Source of the DNA: G965215225 sp965215225
GTDB taxonomy: Bacteria > Pseudomonadota > Gammaproteobacteria > CBDBNL01 > JAAOII01
NCBI GenBank assembly: GCA_965215225.1
Contig: OZ244039.1
Location: forward strand, 1,922,001 to 1,986,000
Reading direction: 5' to 3'
Length of the DNA stretch: 64,000 nt
Positions 1 through 8,700 of this stretch are shown in pieces (position 1 is the stretch's first letter; every line of letters begins with the position of its first letter). The notes beneath the pieces are model-generated. The model saw only the letters and a list, made by a program, of their open reading frames with translations. It was not told the DNA's origin and made no database searches. The position numbers and the translations under genes were made by a program.

Positions 1-606
1 ATCACCTGAATTAGTCTGTTGCTCTCTCCCATCATTATCATTCAATCCATCACCATCATCATCCTCATCTACACTATCCGCTCGCCTGTCTCCATCCGTA
101 TCCAGCCCTGACCGAATACCGCCTCTTGAGTTGTCTGCCTCATTCTCATCCCAAACAAAACCTATATCCACCTCTTGACGCCTGCCATCACTAAGAGTCC
201 CGGTAATCTGAAACTTCCAATCTAGGTCAGCTAACTCAGTAAAATCATAGCTGCTGTCATCAATAAATTCGTCTATGTTGATATTAGGCTCTTCTACTAC
301 CGACCCGCTCCTACTAGTCGCTTTGATATTCAAAGAGACCATATCACCAAAGTCCGATTGGTTACCTATGCGAAAACCACCACTTATGGGAGCAAAAGTG
401 AGATTCACCTCCAAAGGTCTAAGAGAACTTCCACCTGAACTGCTTCCCGAACCGCCGCCGGCACAAGCAGTAAGAACGAAGAAGCTAGTTCCAGCTAATA
501 AGAAAAGGAATCCCCGCACCAAACAATATGAATGCGGGGAGGCAATAGAGGCAGCCACACGGGATACAAGGACCGCCAAGCCGGAAGAACGAATAAAGGG
601 CATCAT
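1..606 (-). CDS. GLUG-family surface lipoprotein, copy A (N-terminal part, runs off the left edge)
   Basis: The reverse strand is open from ATG at 606 (or 603) to the window edge, about 202 codons. It is the same family as the four complete lipoproteins at 11498, 26401, 31987 and 35942. A hydrophobic signal ends in a lipobox (VLTAC, Cys about residue 48), followed by a Gly/Ser linker, the family's shared block (LTFAPISGGFRIGNQSDFG) and an Asp-rich thrombospondin type-3-like calcium-binding stretch (DTDGDRRADSVDEDDDGDG). The GLUG repeats expected further on lie outside the window. The lipoprotein signal is shorter and more usual if translation begins at GTG 519 (VRGFLFLLAG). An inverted repeat (511-518 with 533-540) lies just upstream of that GTG. 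Only four Cs precede it here, unlike the long tracts of copies C and D. Exposure at the outer membrane is inferred; no ligand can be named. Confidence 0.85.
   Translation of the reverse strand, partial: MMPFIRSSGLAVLVSRVAASIASPHSYCLVRGFLFLLAGTSFFVLTACAGGGSGSSSGGSSLRPLEVNLTFAPISGGFRIGNQSDFGDMVSLNIKATSRSGSVVEEPNINIDEFIDDSSYDFTELADLDWKFQITGTLSDGRRQEVDIGFVWDENEADNSRGGIRSGLDTDGDRRADSVDEDDDGDGLNDNDGREQQTNSGD
511..540 (-). promoter_or_regulatory. Inverted repeat over the putative start of lipoprotein A
   Basis: TCCCCGCA (511-518) pairs with TGCGGGGA (533-540) around a 14-nt loop. On the mRNA the 3' arm overlaps the GTG CGG GGA codons that begin the lipoprotein signal. Equivalent hairpins occur in copies C and D with compensatory base changes, which supports an RNA structure. 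A role in sequestering the start is inferred. Confidence 0.45.
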
Positions 607-640
607 AACAAGAAGCCGCTGAAAGACTGAAAAATTAGTG

Positions 641-703
641 CTGTTTATCATAATGTTTCTCCTGTTTATCATAATGTTTCTCCTGTTTATCATAGTATTT
701 CTT
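641..703. repeat. 21-bp tandem repeat, three copies
   Basis: The unit CTGTTTATCATAATGTTTCTC occurs at 641-661 and 662-682, with a diverged third copy at 683-703. It lies between lipoprotein A and its putative -10 element, so it falls in the 5' leader of A. Confidence 0.85.
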
Positions 704-712
704 TAGGGTTTT

Positions 713-807
713 ATTATACATGCTTATTATAACAAACTCAATAACAACAAGCCGTTGGAAGATACTATATAAGTCCCAAAAATTAACTAGCATAGGATTT
801 TATTATA
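713..807 (-). promoter_or_regulatory. Candidate promoters of lipoprotein A (two perfect -10 hexamers)
   Basis: The reverse strand has TATAAT at 718-713 and again at 807-802. Both lie inside a direct repeat of about 20 bp (TTTTATTATACATGCTTAT on the plus strand, near 708-726 and 797-815). The same TATAATAAA(T)CC context recurs upstream of copies C and D. No good -35 is visible and the region is AT-rich, so this is tentative. Confidence 0.3.
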
Positions 808-812
808 CATGC

Positions 813-1004
813 TTATATTGAAAAATCAGCTGTTTTTTTATAAGGCGGATTAGGCAGATTATATAGACCTGTCAGCTTGTGCTTAGAGTGTAAATTCATG
901 GGTTCTATTATAGCATCTCCTCTTGTATAAACTGAATTTGAATCAAAGAAAACATTCCTTTTATCTTTTAGGTAATGACTAGAAAGAATAATATTGCTGC
1001 TCAT
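813..1004 (-). CDS. Small hypothetical ORF, 63 codons
   Basis: A short reverse-strand ORF lies between fimV and lipoprotein A. I recognise no domain, signal or membrane segment. Many gammaproteobacteria have truA downstream of fimV, but this peptide does not resemble TruA. It could be chance, a remnant of a lost gene, or a small protein. Otherwise 607-1027 contains only the repeats and promoter-like hexamers listed separately. Confidence 0.2.
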   Translation of the reverse strand: MSSNIILSSHYLKDKRNVFFDSNSVYTRGDAIIEPMNLHSKHKLTGLYNLPNPPYKKTADFSI

Positions 1005-1027
1005 GTTTTTTCTATATGTGATAGAGG

Positions 1028-2560
1028 TTAAATTTGACTCAGTAGTTCTTTGGCTTGTTGTTGTTCTTCGGTTGAACCTACCTTAATGACTTCTTCTAAT
1101 AGGGTTCTTGCCCGCTTCGGCTCGCCCATATTTATGTATGCCCTAGCAAGATCTAGATTTGCCCTTCTCACATTATCTTGTAATAAAGCGCCTTCCTTTC
1201 TTGCTCTGGTTATCCTCTTTTTCTCCGACCTCTCGATTTCCTCCTCTTGCGGCACTAGCTTTTGTAAAGGAGTAGTTGATGGGCTTTTAACTACATCATC
1301 CTCCAGTTCCTGTTCAAAAAGATGAGGCTGCTTATTATGCACAGAGGATCTTCTGAGTTCGCGCATAAGGGAAGCCCTATCCCTACCAGATAGTCTCCTT
1401 ACTCTACTAATGAATAGATATAAGCCGCTCAAAAGAATAATCGCAAGAATCGCAGCGCTCCAGAAAAGAGGTTGGGCGCGGACCTCAGCAAAAAAAGTAT
1501 CTACTCTGTCTTTTATGACCGCTTGAAAATCGCGTAGATACTCAGTGGAATTAAGCTCACTGGGTTCGCTAAAGATCTCCTCACTTTGTTCGGCAGCTGC
1601 TAACTGGATAACCGCTATTTCTTCTTCCTTGAGGGTGATGAGTCTTTCAATCTGTTCTATCTGGGCATCCACTAGGGCTAGTTGCTGCTGTAGATCCTCT
1701 TCCTCTCTTTGATTTTTATCCAGTTCTTCTCTCAACACCGATTGTCTGCCTGATTCGGTTTCCTGTTCTGCCACAGATAGAGTCAATAATGGTTCAGCGG
1801 GGCGAGACTTGAATATGGCTGCAATAATCTCACGCGCCTGGCGGCGGTCGTGCAAAGTAATCTCATAGTAATTAGGCAGCCTTAAAGAAGCACCTACTTG
1901 TAAGACCGAAGCACGAGAGCCTGAAAAATTCTCTGGGTTTCTGTCTCTCAAAGCAAGCATGACCTGTTCGATATTGATTGGTTGGTCTCTTAAATAGGCT
2001 TGTCTAATGGCTTCGGCTATATTACGCCAGTTATCCCCCTCAACAGTATCTACCTTAATATCTCTCATCCTATTATTAATCCGCCCAATAGGAGTCTGGT
2101 GAGAAGCTGGTTCTTCGGTCAGTAAAACTTCAACTGGATTAATACTAACTACTATTGGATCCTCGCTGGTATAGAGGCTAGCTAATAGTCGGACCGAATA
2201 GCGCCTCACTAATCGCCCTTGCGGCCACTCAATCTCTACCAGAAGATCAAAAACATCAACCGTCCCATAGGGCACAACCAGACTAATGAGCCCCTCATTT
2301 TGATTAATAGTCCTATAGCTCACTTCAAGACTCGACAACACCACATCATAGAACAACCCCAGTTGGCGATAAAGGGCAGGCGGCGCAATTCTTACTTCTA
2401 GTTCTTCTTGGTTGATGCCGCTGAGGTCATCTACCTGAATCTCTGCATTTAGTCTTCCCTCTTCTTTGATAATGGTGAGCTCATTTAATACAATTGCGTC
2501 ATTGAATGGAGAGAAGAACAAGAAGACAAACCCTAGTAGAACTGTCGCTTTCTTGATCAT
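1028..2560 (-). CDS. fimV: FimV/HubP-like polar or peptidoglycan-associated membrane protein
   Basis: 510 residues. A signal peptide (about 1-22) is followed by the FimV N-terminal domain (VLNELTIIKEEGRLNAEIQVDDL, with the regular beta pattern to about 127). A middle part ends in a coiled coil (about 270-325, many E/Q), then one transmembrane helix (FWSAAILAIILLSGLYLF, about 367-386). The C-terminal module (LDLARAYINMGEPKRARTLLEEV) is typical of FimV. In this family the N-terminal region is periplasmic and binds peptidoglycan, and the C-terminal part organises polar complexes or type IV pili and twitching. It is short compared with Pseudomonas FimV (over 900 residues), the acidic cytoplasmic repeat region being reduced. 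Its start overlaps the asd stop by 4 nt, so it is the last gene of leuD-leuB-asd-fimV, a common gammaproteobacterial order. Confidence 0.85.
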   Translation of the reverse strand: MIKKATVLLGFVFLFFSPFNDAIVLNELTIIKEEGRLNAEIQVDDLSGINQEELEVRIAPPALYRQLGLFYDVVLSSLEVSYRTINQNEGLISLVVPYGTVDVFDLLVEIEWPQGRLVRRYSVRLLASLYTSEDPIVVSINPVEVLLTEEPASHQTPIGRINNRMRDIKVDTVEGDNWRNIAEAIRQAYLRDQPINIEQVMLALRDRNPENFSGSRASVLQVGASLRLPNYYEITLHDRRQAREIIAAIFKSRPAEPLLTLSVAEQETESGRQSVLREELDKNQREEEDLQQQLALVDAQIEQIERLITLKEEEIAVIQLAAAEQSEEIFSEPSELNSTEYLRDFQAVIKDRVDTFFAEVRAQPLFWSAAILAIILLSGLYLFISRVRRLSGRDRASLMRELRRSSVHNKQPHLFEQELEDDVVKSPSTTPLQKLVPQEEEIERSEKKRITRARKEGALLQDNVRRANLDLARAYINMGEPKRARTLLEEVIKVGSTEEQQQAKELLSQI

Positions 2561-3585
2561 TTTTTGCCAGTTATGAAATGTCTCTTTATTGCCAACTCTG
2601 CCAACTGAATCGAATTAAGAGCGGCTCCTTTCCTCACATTGTCTGAAACCACCCAAAGATTCAACCCGTTGGGGTGAGATATGTCCTCTCTAATACGACC
2701 AACAAAAACTTCATTCTGCCCACTCGCATCACTAAGAGGAGTAGGATAGGATTCTTGTGTCTCTTGGATCCTTATGCCGCTCTGTTTCATCAGATGATGC
2801 CGAGCCTCCTCAGCGGTTAGCTTGTTCTTTAGCTCCAGATTCACTACCAGACTATGACCATAAAAAACTGGCACTCTCACACAGGTAACATTGACTCCTA
2901 TGCTATCATCCGCCAAGATCTTGTGGGTCTCCCATACCATCTTCATCTCTTCACGCGTATAGTCGTTGGGTTCGAACGAGTCTATCCGTGGAATAACATT
3001 AAAGGCAATCTGTCTGGTGAAGGGAGCATAGTGATGAGATTCCAACTGGTTCATTCTCAACATCTCTAAGGTCTGATGGGATAGAGCATCTATCGCTCGT
3101 CTGCCAGCACCAGATACCGCCTGATAAGTGGCAACATTTATCCTCTCAATACCAACCGCATCATGAATAGGCTTAAGAGCAACCATCATCTGCATGGTGG
3201 AACAGTTGGGATTTGCTATGATGCGATGTTCCTGCTTCAATGCTTCGGGGTTAACTTCATAGACTATAAGTGGGATATCATCTTGATAACGAAAACAGGA
3301 GGTGTTGTCTATAACAAGACAGCCCTTTGCCACCGCTTTGGGCACCTGAGCTTTTGATACGGCAGAGCCAGCCGAGAAAAAGGCAATTTGACAGCGAGAA
3401 AAATCAAAACGGCTAAGGTCCTCAACTGCAAGAGCTCTGTTGCCGAAACGAACCGTCTTACCTACCGAACGGCTGCTGGCAAGGGGATAGACCTTATCTA
3501 CTGGAAAACGGCGCTCAGCGAGAATCTGCATCATAGCCACGCCTACTAATCCGGTAGCCCCTACTACAGCAACATCAAACTTCAT
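2557..3585 (-). CDS. asd: Aspartate-semialdehyde dehydrogenase
   Basis: 342 residues, full length. It reduces L-aspartyl-4-phosphate to aspartate semialdehyde with NADPH, the branch-point step for lysine/diaminopimelate, threonine and methionine. The N-terminal dinucleotide-binding loop is GATGLVG (9-15). The catalytic cysteine is Cys128 in NPNCSTMQ. SGAGRRA and the late DNVRKGAALNSIQLAE segment are typical of the family. The shorter form without the insertions of E. coli Asd matches the Pseudomonas/Vibrio Asd2-like and Gram-positive type. It overlaps leuB upstream by 11 nt and fimV downstream by 4 nt, so translation is probably coupled. Confidence 0.95.
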   Translation of the reverse strand: MKFDVAVVGATGLVGVAMMQILAERRFPVDKVYPLASSRSVGKTVRFGNRALAVEDLSRFDFSRCQIAFFSAGSAVSKAQVPKAVAKGCLVIDNTSCFRYQDDIPLIVYEVNPEALKQEHRIIANPNCSTMQMMVALKPIHDAVGIERINVATYQAVSGAGRRAIDALSHQTLEMLRMNQLESHHYAPFTRQIAFNVIPRIDSFEPNDYTREEMKMVWETHKILADDSIGVNVTCVRVPVFYGHSLVVNLELKNKLTAEEARHHLMKQSGIRIQETQESYPTPLSDASGQNEVFVGRIREDISHPNGLNLWVVSDNVRKGAALNSIQLAELAIKRHFITGKK

Positions 3586-4657
3586 TATTCAGCCTTTCTA
3601 ACACGGCATTGCCGGCTTCACTACAGGTCTTAGTTTCACTATCCATTGTGATGTCCTGAGTAAGAAAGCCATCGGCAACTGCCCTTTGGACCGCGGCTTC
3701 TATGGCTGCAGCTGCCATTGATTGGCCTAAGGAGTATCTCAGCATCATAGCAATAGAGAGAATGGCTGCATAGGGATTGGCTATGTTCTTGCCAGCAATG
3801 TCTGGCGCGCTGCCATGGACTGGTTCAAACAAGCCTTTGCCACTCTCACCAAGAGAGGCAGAAGGAAGCATTCCAATTGAACCCACCAGCTGGGCGCTAA
3901 TATCTGACAATATATCGCCAAAAGTATTCTCTGTCACTATCACATCAAATTGAGTAGGTGCTGCTACCAGTTGCATAGCTGCATTATCTACATATAAATG
4001 TTCCAATTCTATATCTTCGTAATCCCTTGCCATTGCCGTAAAAATCTCACGCCAAAATTGTGAGACCTCCAATACATTTGCCTTATCAACCGAGCATAGC
4101 TTCTTCTTCCTCTTAGCCGCCAGCTCAAAAGCAATCCGCGCTATTCGTTTAATCTCCATCTCATTATACTGCATGGTGTTGCGGCAGGTCCTGTTTTTTT
4201 CCGTTGGCAAAAAGCCGCGCGGCTCGCCAAAATAGAGCCCTCCAGTTAGCTCGCGAACTATTAATAGGTCTAGACCAGCTATTCGGTCTTCCTTAATAGC
4301 TGAGGCAGCTGTCAAGGAGTCATAGAGAAAGGCTGGCCGCAAATTAGCAAAGAGGCCCAATTCGGATCTTAGAGCCAATAGGCCTTTCTCTGGTCTCTTA
4401 GCCATTGGCAAGGAATCCCATTGATGCCCGCCCACTCCTCCTAATAAGATAGCATCAGATTCATGGGCTAAGGACAGAGTCTCTGCTGGCAATGGGCTTC
4501 CCGATTTATCTATAGCATCCCCACCTACCAATCCCTCCTTAATAACTAGCTCAAGGTCAAACAGGCTGGCTGTTTTGGATAGAACCTTAACCGCTTGTTC
4601 AGTCACCTCAGGTCCTATGCCATCGCCCGGCAAAACAAGAATACAAGCGCCGCCCAT
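3575..4657 (-). CDS. leuB: 3-isopropylmalate dehydrogenase
   Basis: 360 residues. It oxidises and decarboxylates 3-isopropylmalate to 2-oxoisocaproate with NAD+ in leucine synthesis. Family marks are LPGDGIGPEV near the N-terminus, LRSELGLFANLRP (substrate Arg residues), YVDNAAMQLV, and EPVHGSAPDIAGKNIANP. Length is normal. It lies 7 nt downstream of leuD and overlaps asd by 11 nt, forming one operon. Confidence 0.96.
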   Translation of the reverse strand: MGGACILVLPGDGIGPEVTEQAVKVLSKTASLFDLELVIKEGLVGGDAIDKSGSPLPAETLSLAHESDAILLGGVGGHQWDSLPMAKRPEKGLLALRSELGLFANLRPAFLYDSLTAASAIKEDRIAGLDLLIVRELTGGLYFGEPRGFLPTEKNRTCRNTMQYNEMEIKRIARIAFELAAKRKKKLCSVDKANVLEVSQFWREIFTAMARDYEDIELEHLYVDNAAMQLVAAPTQFDVIVTENTFGDILSDISAQLVGSIGMLPSASLGESGKGLFEPVHGSAPDIAGKNIANPYAAILSIAMMLRYSLGQSMAAAAIEAAVQRAVADGFLTQDITMDSETKTCSEAGNAVLERLNNEV

Positions 4658-4664
4658 AGATTAA

Positions 4665-5312
4665 TCAAGAAAAACTATCAAAGAGCCAGGGAAAGTCCTT
4701 GCGATGAGATTGCTCAAAGTTCTTTATCTGAGCGACAGACTGTAATGTAATACCTATGTCATCTAGCCCTTTGAGAAAAGCGTTCTTGCGAAAAGCATCA
4801 ATAGTAAAGGAATGGCTGGCGCCCCTTGGGGTGAAGACCCGTTGCTCGGGCAGATTGATTTCTAGTTCATAGGCTTGGTTTCTTTCAGTCTCATCAGCCA
4901 AGACCATAGTAGTCGTCTCATCTAGTTCTATGGGTAATAAGCCATTCTTGGCACAATTGACAAAGAAGATGTCGGCAAAACTAGGGGCAATAACAGCGCG
5001 GATACCAAAGTCCATCAGCGCCCAAACCGCATGCTCGCGACTAGAACCACAACCGAAGTTGGCGCCAGTAATGAGAATGCTGGCGTGCTGATACCTTGGG
5101 CGATTTAGAACAAAATCTTCTCTTGGCTTTCGCTCAGCTGGGTCTTGACCCGGCAAACCAACATCCTCATAGCGCATATCATCAAACAGATTAGGACCAA
5201 ATCCCGTTCGCTTAATCGACTTAAGGAATTGCTTGGGGATAATCCTATCAGTATCTAAATTAGATTCCAGTAAGGGAACCGCCAAGCCCTTATGAATGAT
5301 GAAGGGTTTCAT
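4665..5312 (-). CDS. leuD: 3-isopropylmalate dehydratase small subunit
   Basis: 215 residues, normal length. It is the swivelling small subunit of the isopropylmalate isomerase LeuCD in leucine synthesis. Signatures are LESNLDTDRIIPKQFLKS and GANFGCGSSREHAVWAL. Its partner leuC, usually directly upstream, is not in this window; a restriction-modification gene occupies that side. leuD therefore needs its own promoter in 5313-5540 or depends on readthrough. leuC may lie elsewhere in the genome. Confidence 0.95.
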   Translation of the reverse strand: MKPFIIHKGLAVPLLESNLDTDRIIPKQFLKSIKRTGFGPNLFDDMRYEDVGLPGQDPAERKPREDFVLNRPRYQHASILITGANFGCGSSREHAVWALMDFGIRAVIAPSFADIFFVNCAKNGLLPIELDETTTMVLADETERNQAYELEINLPEQRVFTPRGASHSFTIDAFRKNAFLKGLDDIGITLQSVAQIKNFEQSHRKDFPWLFDSFS

Positions 5313-5540
5313 GGTTTGATATTCATATATTCATATTATTCATATATTCATAAGGGCTCTATAAATTGAAAGCTCTGCTTAGTCAACAATATTAATTGAG
5401 ACAACCAAGTATAGCACAACTCATTGAGAAATCTAATTAGCAATCCCAGCTAAATTCGCTGCACTTGTAAGTTCATTGGCTACTATTGATAGGCTGCCAT
5501 TGGGTTCAAATTCAAACCACGGGGCTATTAAGCCTTTAAT
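5313..5540. other. Intergenic stretch upstream of leuD
   Basis: Short AT-rich direct repeats (ATTCATATATTCATA) lie at about 5329-5352, just before leuD. I see no gene, no recognisable leuC remnant and no convincing terminator. The stretch must hold the leuD promoter if the operon starts here. Confidence 0.4.
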
Positions 5541-5762
5541 ATTTTAATCTTCTTCGGGGAACTTGAGCTCGGGGAGGCTGGCTTTCTCTTCTTCTAGGCT
5601 GAGTTCGGGGGCTACTCCTTTTCTTCTTTTGGAATTTGGGCTTGGGGGCTACTTCTTTTCTTCTTTGAGGAATTTGAGTTCGGGGAGCTTGGCTACTTAT
5701 TCTTTGGGGAATTTGAGCTCAGTGGCTATTACTTTTCTTCCTTTGGAATTTGGACTCGGTGG
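5541..5762 (-). repeat. Tandem copies of the 3' end of the restriction-modification gene
   Basis: Read on the reverse strand, the last coding bases of the gene (GTAGCCAAGCTCCCCGAGCT, then CAAATTCCCCAAAGAAGAAAAG) are reiterated after the stop about six more times, in units of roughly 30-47 bp. They have diverged by substitutions and small deletions and carry many stop codons, so they are not an extension of the protein. The whole gap between the gene and leuD's leader is made of these copies. Confidence 0.8.
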
Positions 5763-8700
5763 CTACTCCTTTTCTTCTTTGGGGAATTTGAGCTCGGGGA
5801 GCTTGGCTACTTCTTTTAATGTGGTGAGGCTTAGTTGGACGATTTTGCCGATTAGGTCAATGATGTAACGAGGATTATCAGACCATTGATTTGGGTCCTG
5901 CTTGATGCCACTGTCCTTGTCAATCTTTACCTGATAGCATTGCATCAGCCATTCTATTGCCGGCTTGCCATTCACTATGTAGTCATAGGCTGCCAGTGGA
6001 ATGCCGTCAATGAAGATATGGTCGTTGTATTGAATACAGCTCTTGTCTGGATGGTGCCCCTTGCCAGCAAAGCGCATCTTGATGACGCGATAATGGTCTC
6101 TTTCGTCTCTTTTGTCTCTCCTGCCTCTCTCGCCTCCCTTGCCAGTTTCGTGGATCTCTAAATCATAGGGAGTCAGTTCTTCATAGCCAGTGTGCAGCTG
6201 TCCCAACCGCTTACCCGTCTCACTGAAAGCCCAGAAGTCTCTCAGGCTGCTGGCAAAGGGGATATGAGGCAGCAGCTTACGAAGGTTGGCACTGAATTTA
6301 GATTTATAGCTGGGATGGTGAAGTAGCCCATAGACATAGTAGAAGATAGCATCCCTATCAATTCGCTTGTCCTTATAGTGAGAGCGAAATTCTTTGAGAG
6401 CATAGGAGGAAATATTGTCCTGTCTGCTATTGTTATCACTGGCGAGATCCTCTTGCCCTTTACTATAGACATAGCGGGGAAAACACTGGCCGGTATAATA
6501 GAAATTCAAATTAGGCACTTTATCTACCATCAGAGCAGAAAAATCAACCCGGCTGCTTATGCCAGTCACACAGATGGCTTGATTGATTGAATCTGGCTGA
6601 GGGAAGAAGCTGGGTTGGCGATAAACGCTATTATTAAACTGTCTATCAAAGTAGAGGTGCTTGGGCACAAAGGGCCGATAGAAAGTGGGCCGAATATGGT
6701 TGAAATCTAGCTTGCCCTTCTTGCCTTTGGCTAGATCAGCTTGGAGGAAACCATCCCATTTTATCTTGGTCCTGTCCATACTAAGGACAGCTGCGGGAGA
6801 TAGACTGCTATCCTCTTCTTTCTTGCGCTGATATGCTTTCATTTGTTGGTTGTAAAAATTGATCATCCCTGCCATATTCTCTTTCAAGGAGGAAAGAGAA
6901 AAGTTATATGCCCAACTGTCTCTATTTGTCGCAACTCCAAGGCTATATTGATTAAAGATGGCTGGCTCCGAGCCGGGTCTGGTCTTATTTGCCTTGGCTC
7001 CCATAGGAATAAACTTGGCAAATTGGGGATCTCGTTGGTTTATCCAGTCGTGATAAGAATTTGGCTTAATCCTCTGCCATCTCTCCTTTTTCACCCCTGC
7101 CACTGAAACCAGCCGGCTCAATTTGTCTAGTTTTTCTTGGCGGCTGAGATAGTCGCCTATGTCATAATAGTAGAGATTGTGGCTTGCTTTGGCGGGATTA
7201 CGAACCAGAAAAGTAATGGCAATGGTGGCGCGAGAGCTCTGACCAAAAATCCCTCCCCCTTCTTGTTTTTGCTTTTCACCAAAGACTAGCGCATTACCCC
7301 TCAGATTGAAGCAATAGACACTGGTGAAGTCTTTAAGTAGATGGATGCGGATGCCATCGGCTGCATTGCTATCTATATAGCTGCCATTGGTGACAAAGCC
7401 AATGATTCCTTCATCCCCCAATCTATCGCTTGCCCAGCGAATGGCGCGAATATAGGAATCATAAAGACTTGCTTTAAAAGTTGCAGACCCATCAGCTACA
7501 TAGGTGGCGCGGATCTTCTCGTCCAACTTAGGATAGGACAGGTTGACAGTGTCGTCATGGGCATGTTTTTGCCTACCCGAATAGGGAGGATTGCCGATGA
7601 TTACCTGAATGGGCTTGTTCTTTTGCCTGAGGGCGCGACGCGAGTTAATCGGCAGAATCTGAGAGACCATATCATCCCCCTCATTTAGCTGGAAAGTGTC
7701 GGTTAGCACCATACCCTCAAAGGAGCTATAGCCATAGCCCCTGTCTTTCTGCTGGCGTCTATAGTGAAATGCCTGCTCTATATTAATGGCGGCTATGTAG
7801 TATGCCAGCAGGACTATCTCATTGGCGTGGAGTTCCTTAGTATATTTACGCCCTAGATCCTCGTCCCTAATGAGCTGAGACTGGAGCAAACGGCTGATGA
7901 AGGTGCCAGTGCCGGTAAATGGATCTAGTATATTGACATTCTCACTGCTGAGACTGCGACCGAATTCCTTTTGCAGCAGGCTATTGGCACTATGGAGGAT
8001 GAAATCCACCACCTCAGGCGGAGTATAGACTATGCCGAGTCGATCCGCCATCTGAGGAAAGGCAGTGCGGAAGAATTCCTCATAGAGATCGTTGATGACC
8101 TTCTGCTTGCCTGCTATGTTGTCAATCCCCCTGGCTCTCTCTGCCACGCTCTGATAGAAACCTTCCAGCTTCTCGGTTTCCACCTGAACATTCTTATCCT
8201 CCAATAGATCCAACATATTCTGCATGGAAATCGAGACCGGATTACGCTCGGCAAAGTCATAGTCCTCAAACAGGGCATTGAAGACCGGCCGAGTCACTAT
8301 ATGTTGGCTCAGCATATCTATGGCATCCTTCTGACTAACCGCTGGGTTGAGGTTGTGCCTTAGGCTAGCAAGAAAGTTGTTGAAGGTCTCGTCCTTTTTC
8401 GCCTCCATCTTCTTTACCTGGGCCTCTATGCGCTTGTTGCTAAGCTGGGCTATCTCGCCCACCTCCTTTGCCCACTTCTCCCAATAGCGCCTATCACCAC
8501 ATTTGAGAACTATCCTTGCCAGGATAGCATCACGCCAGGCTCCTATATCAAGGGATTGTTGTTGGGCTTCTATCCTATCTCTCAGCTTGGCGCTCACTTC
8601 TTCATCTTGGTCGTCTTCAATAATATGCATGTGGATGCGGTCGCTAGGCTCATTGTTCAGCTCTAGCTGGTTGATCTCAAGGTTAAATCTGTCGTCATGG

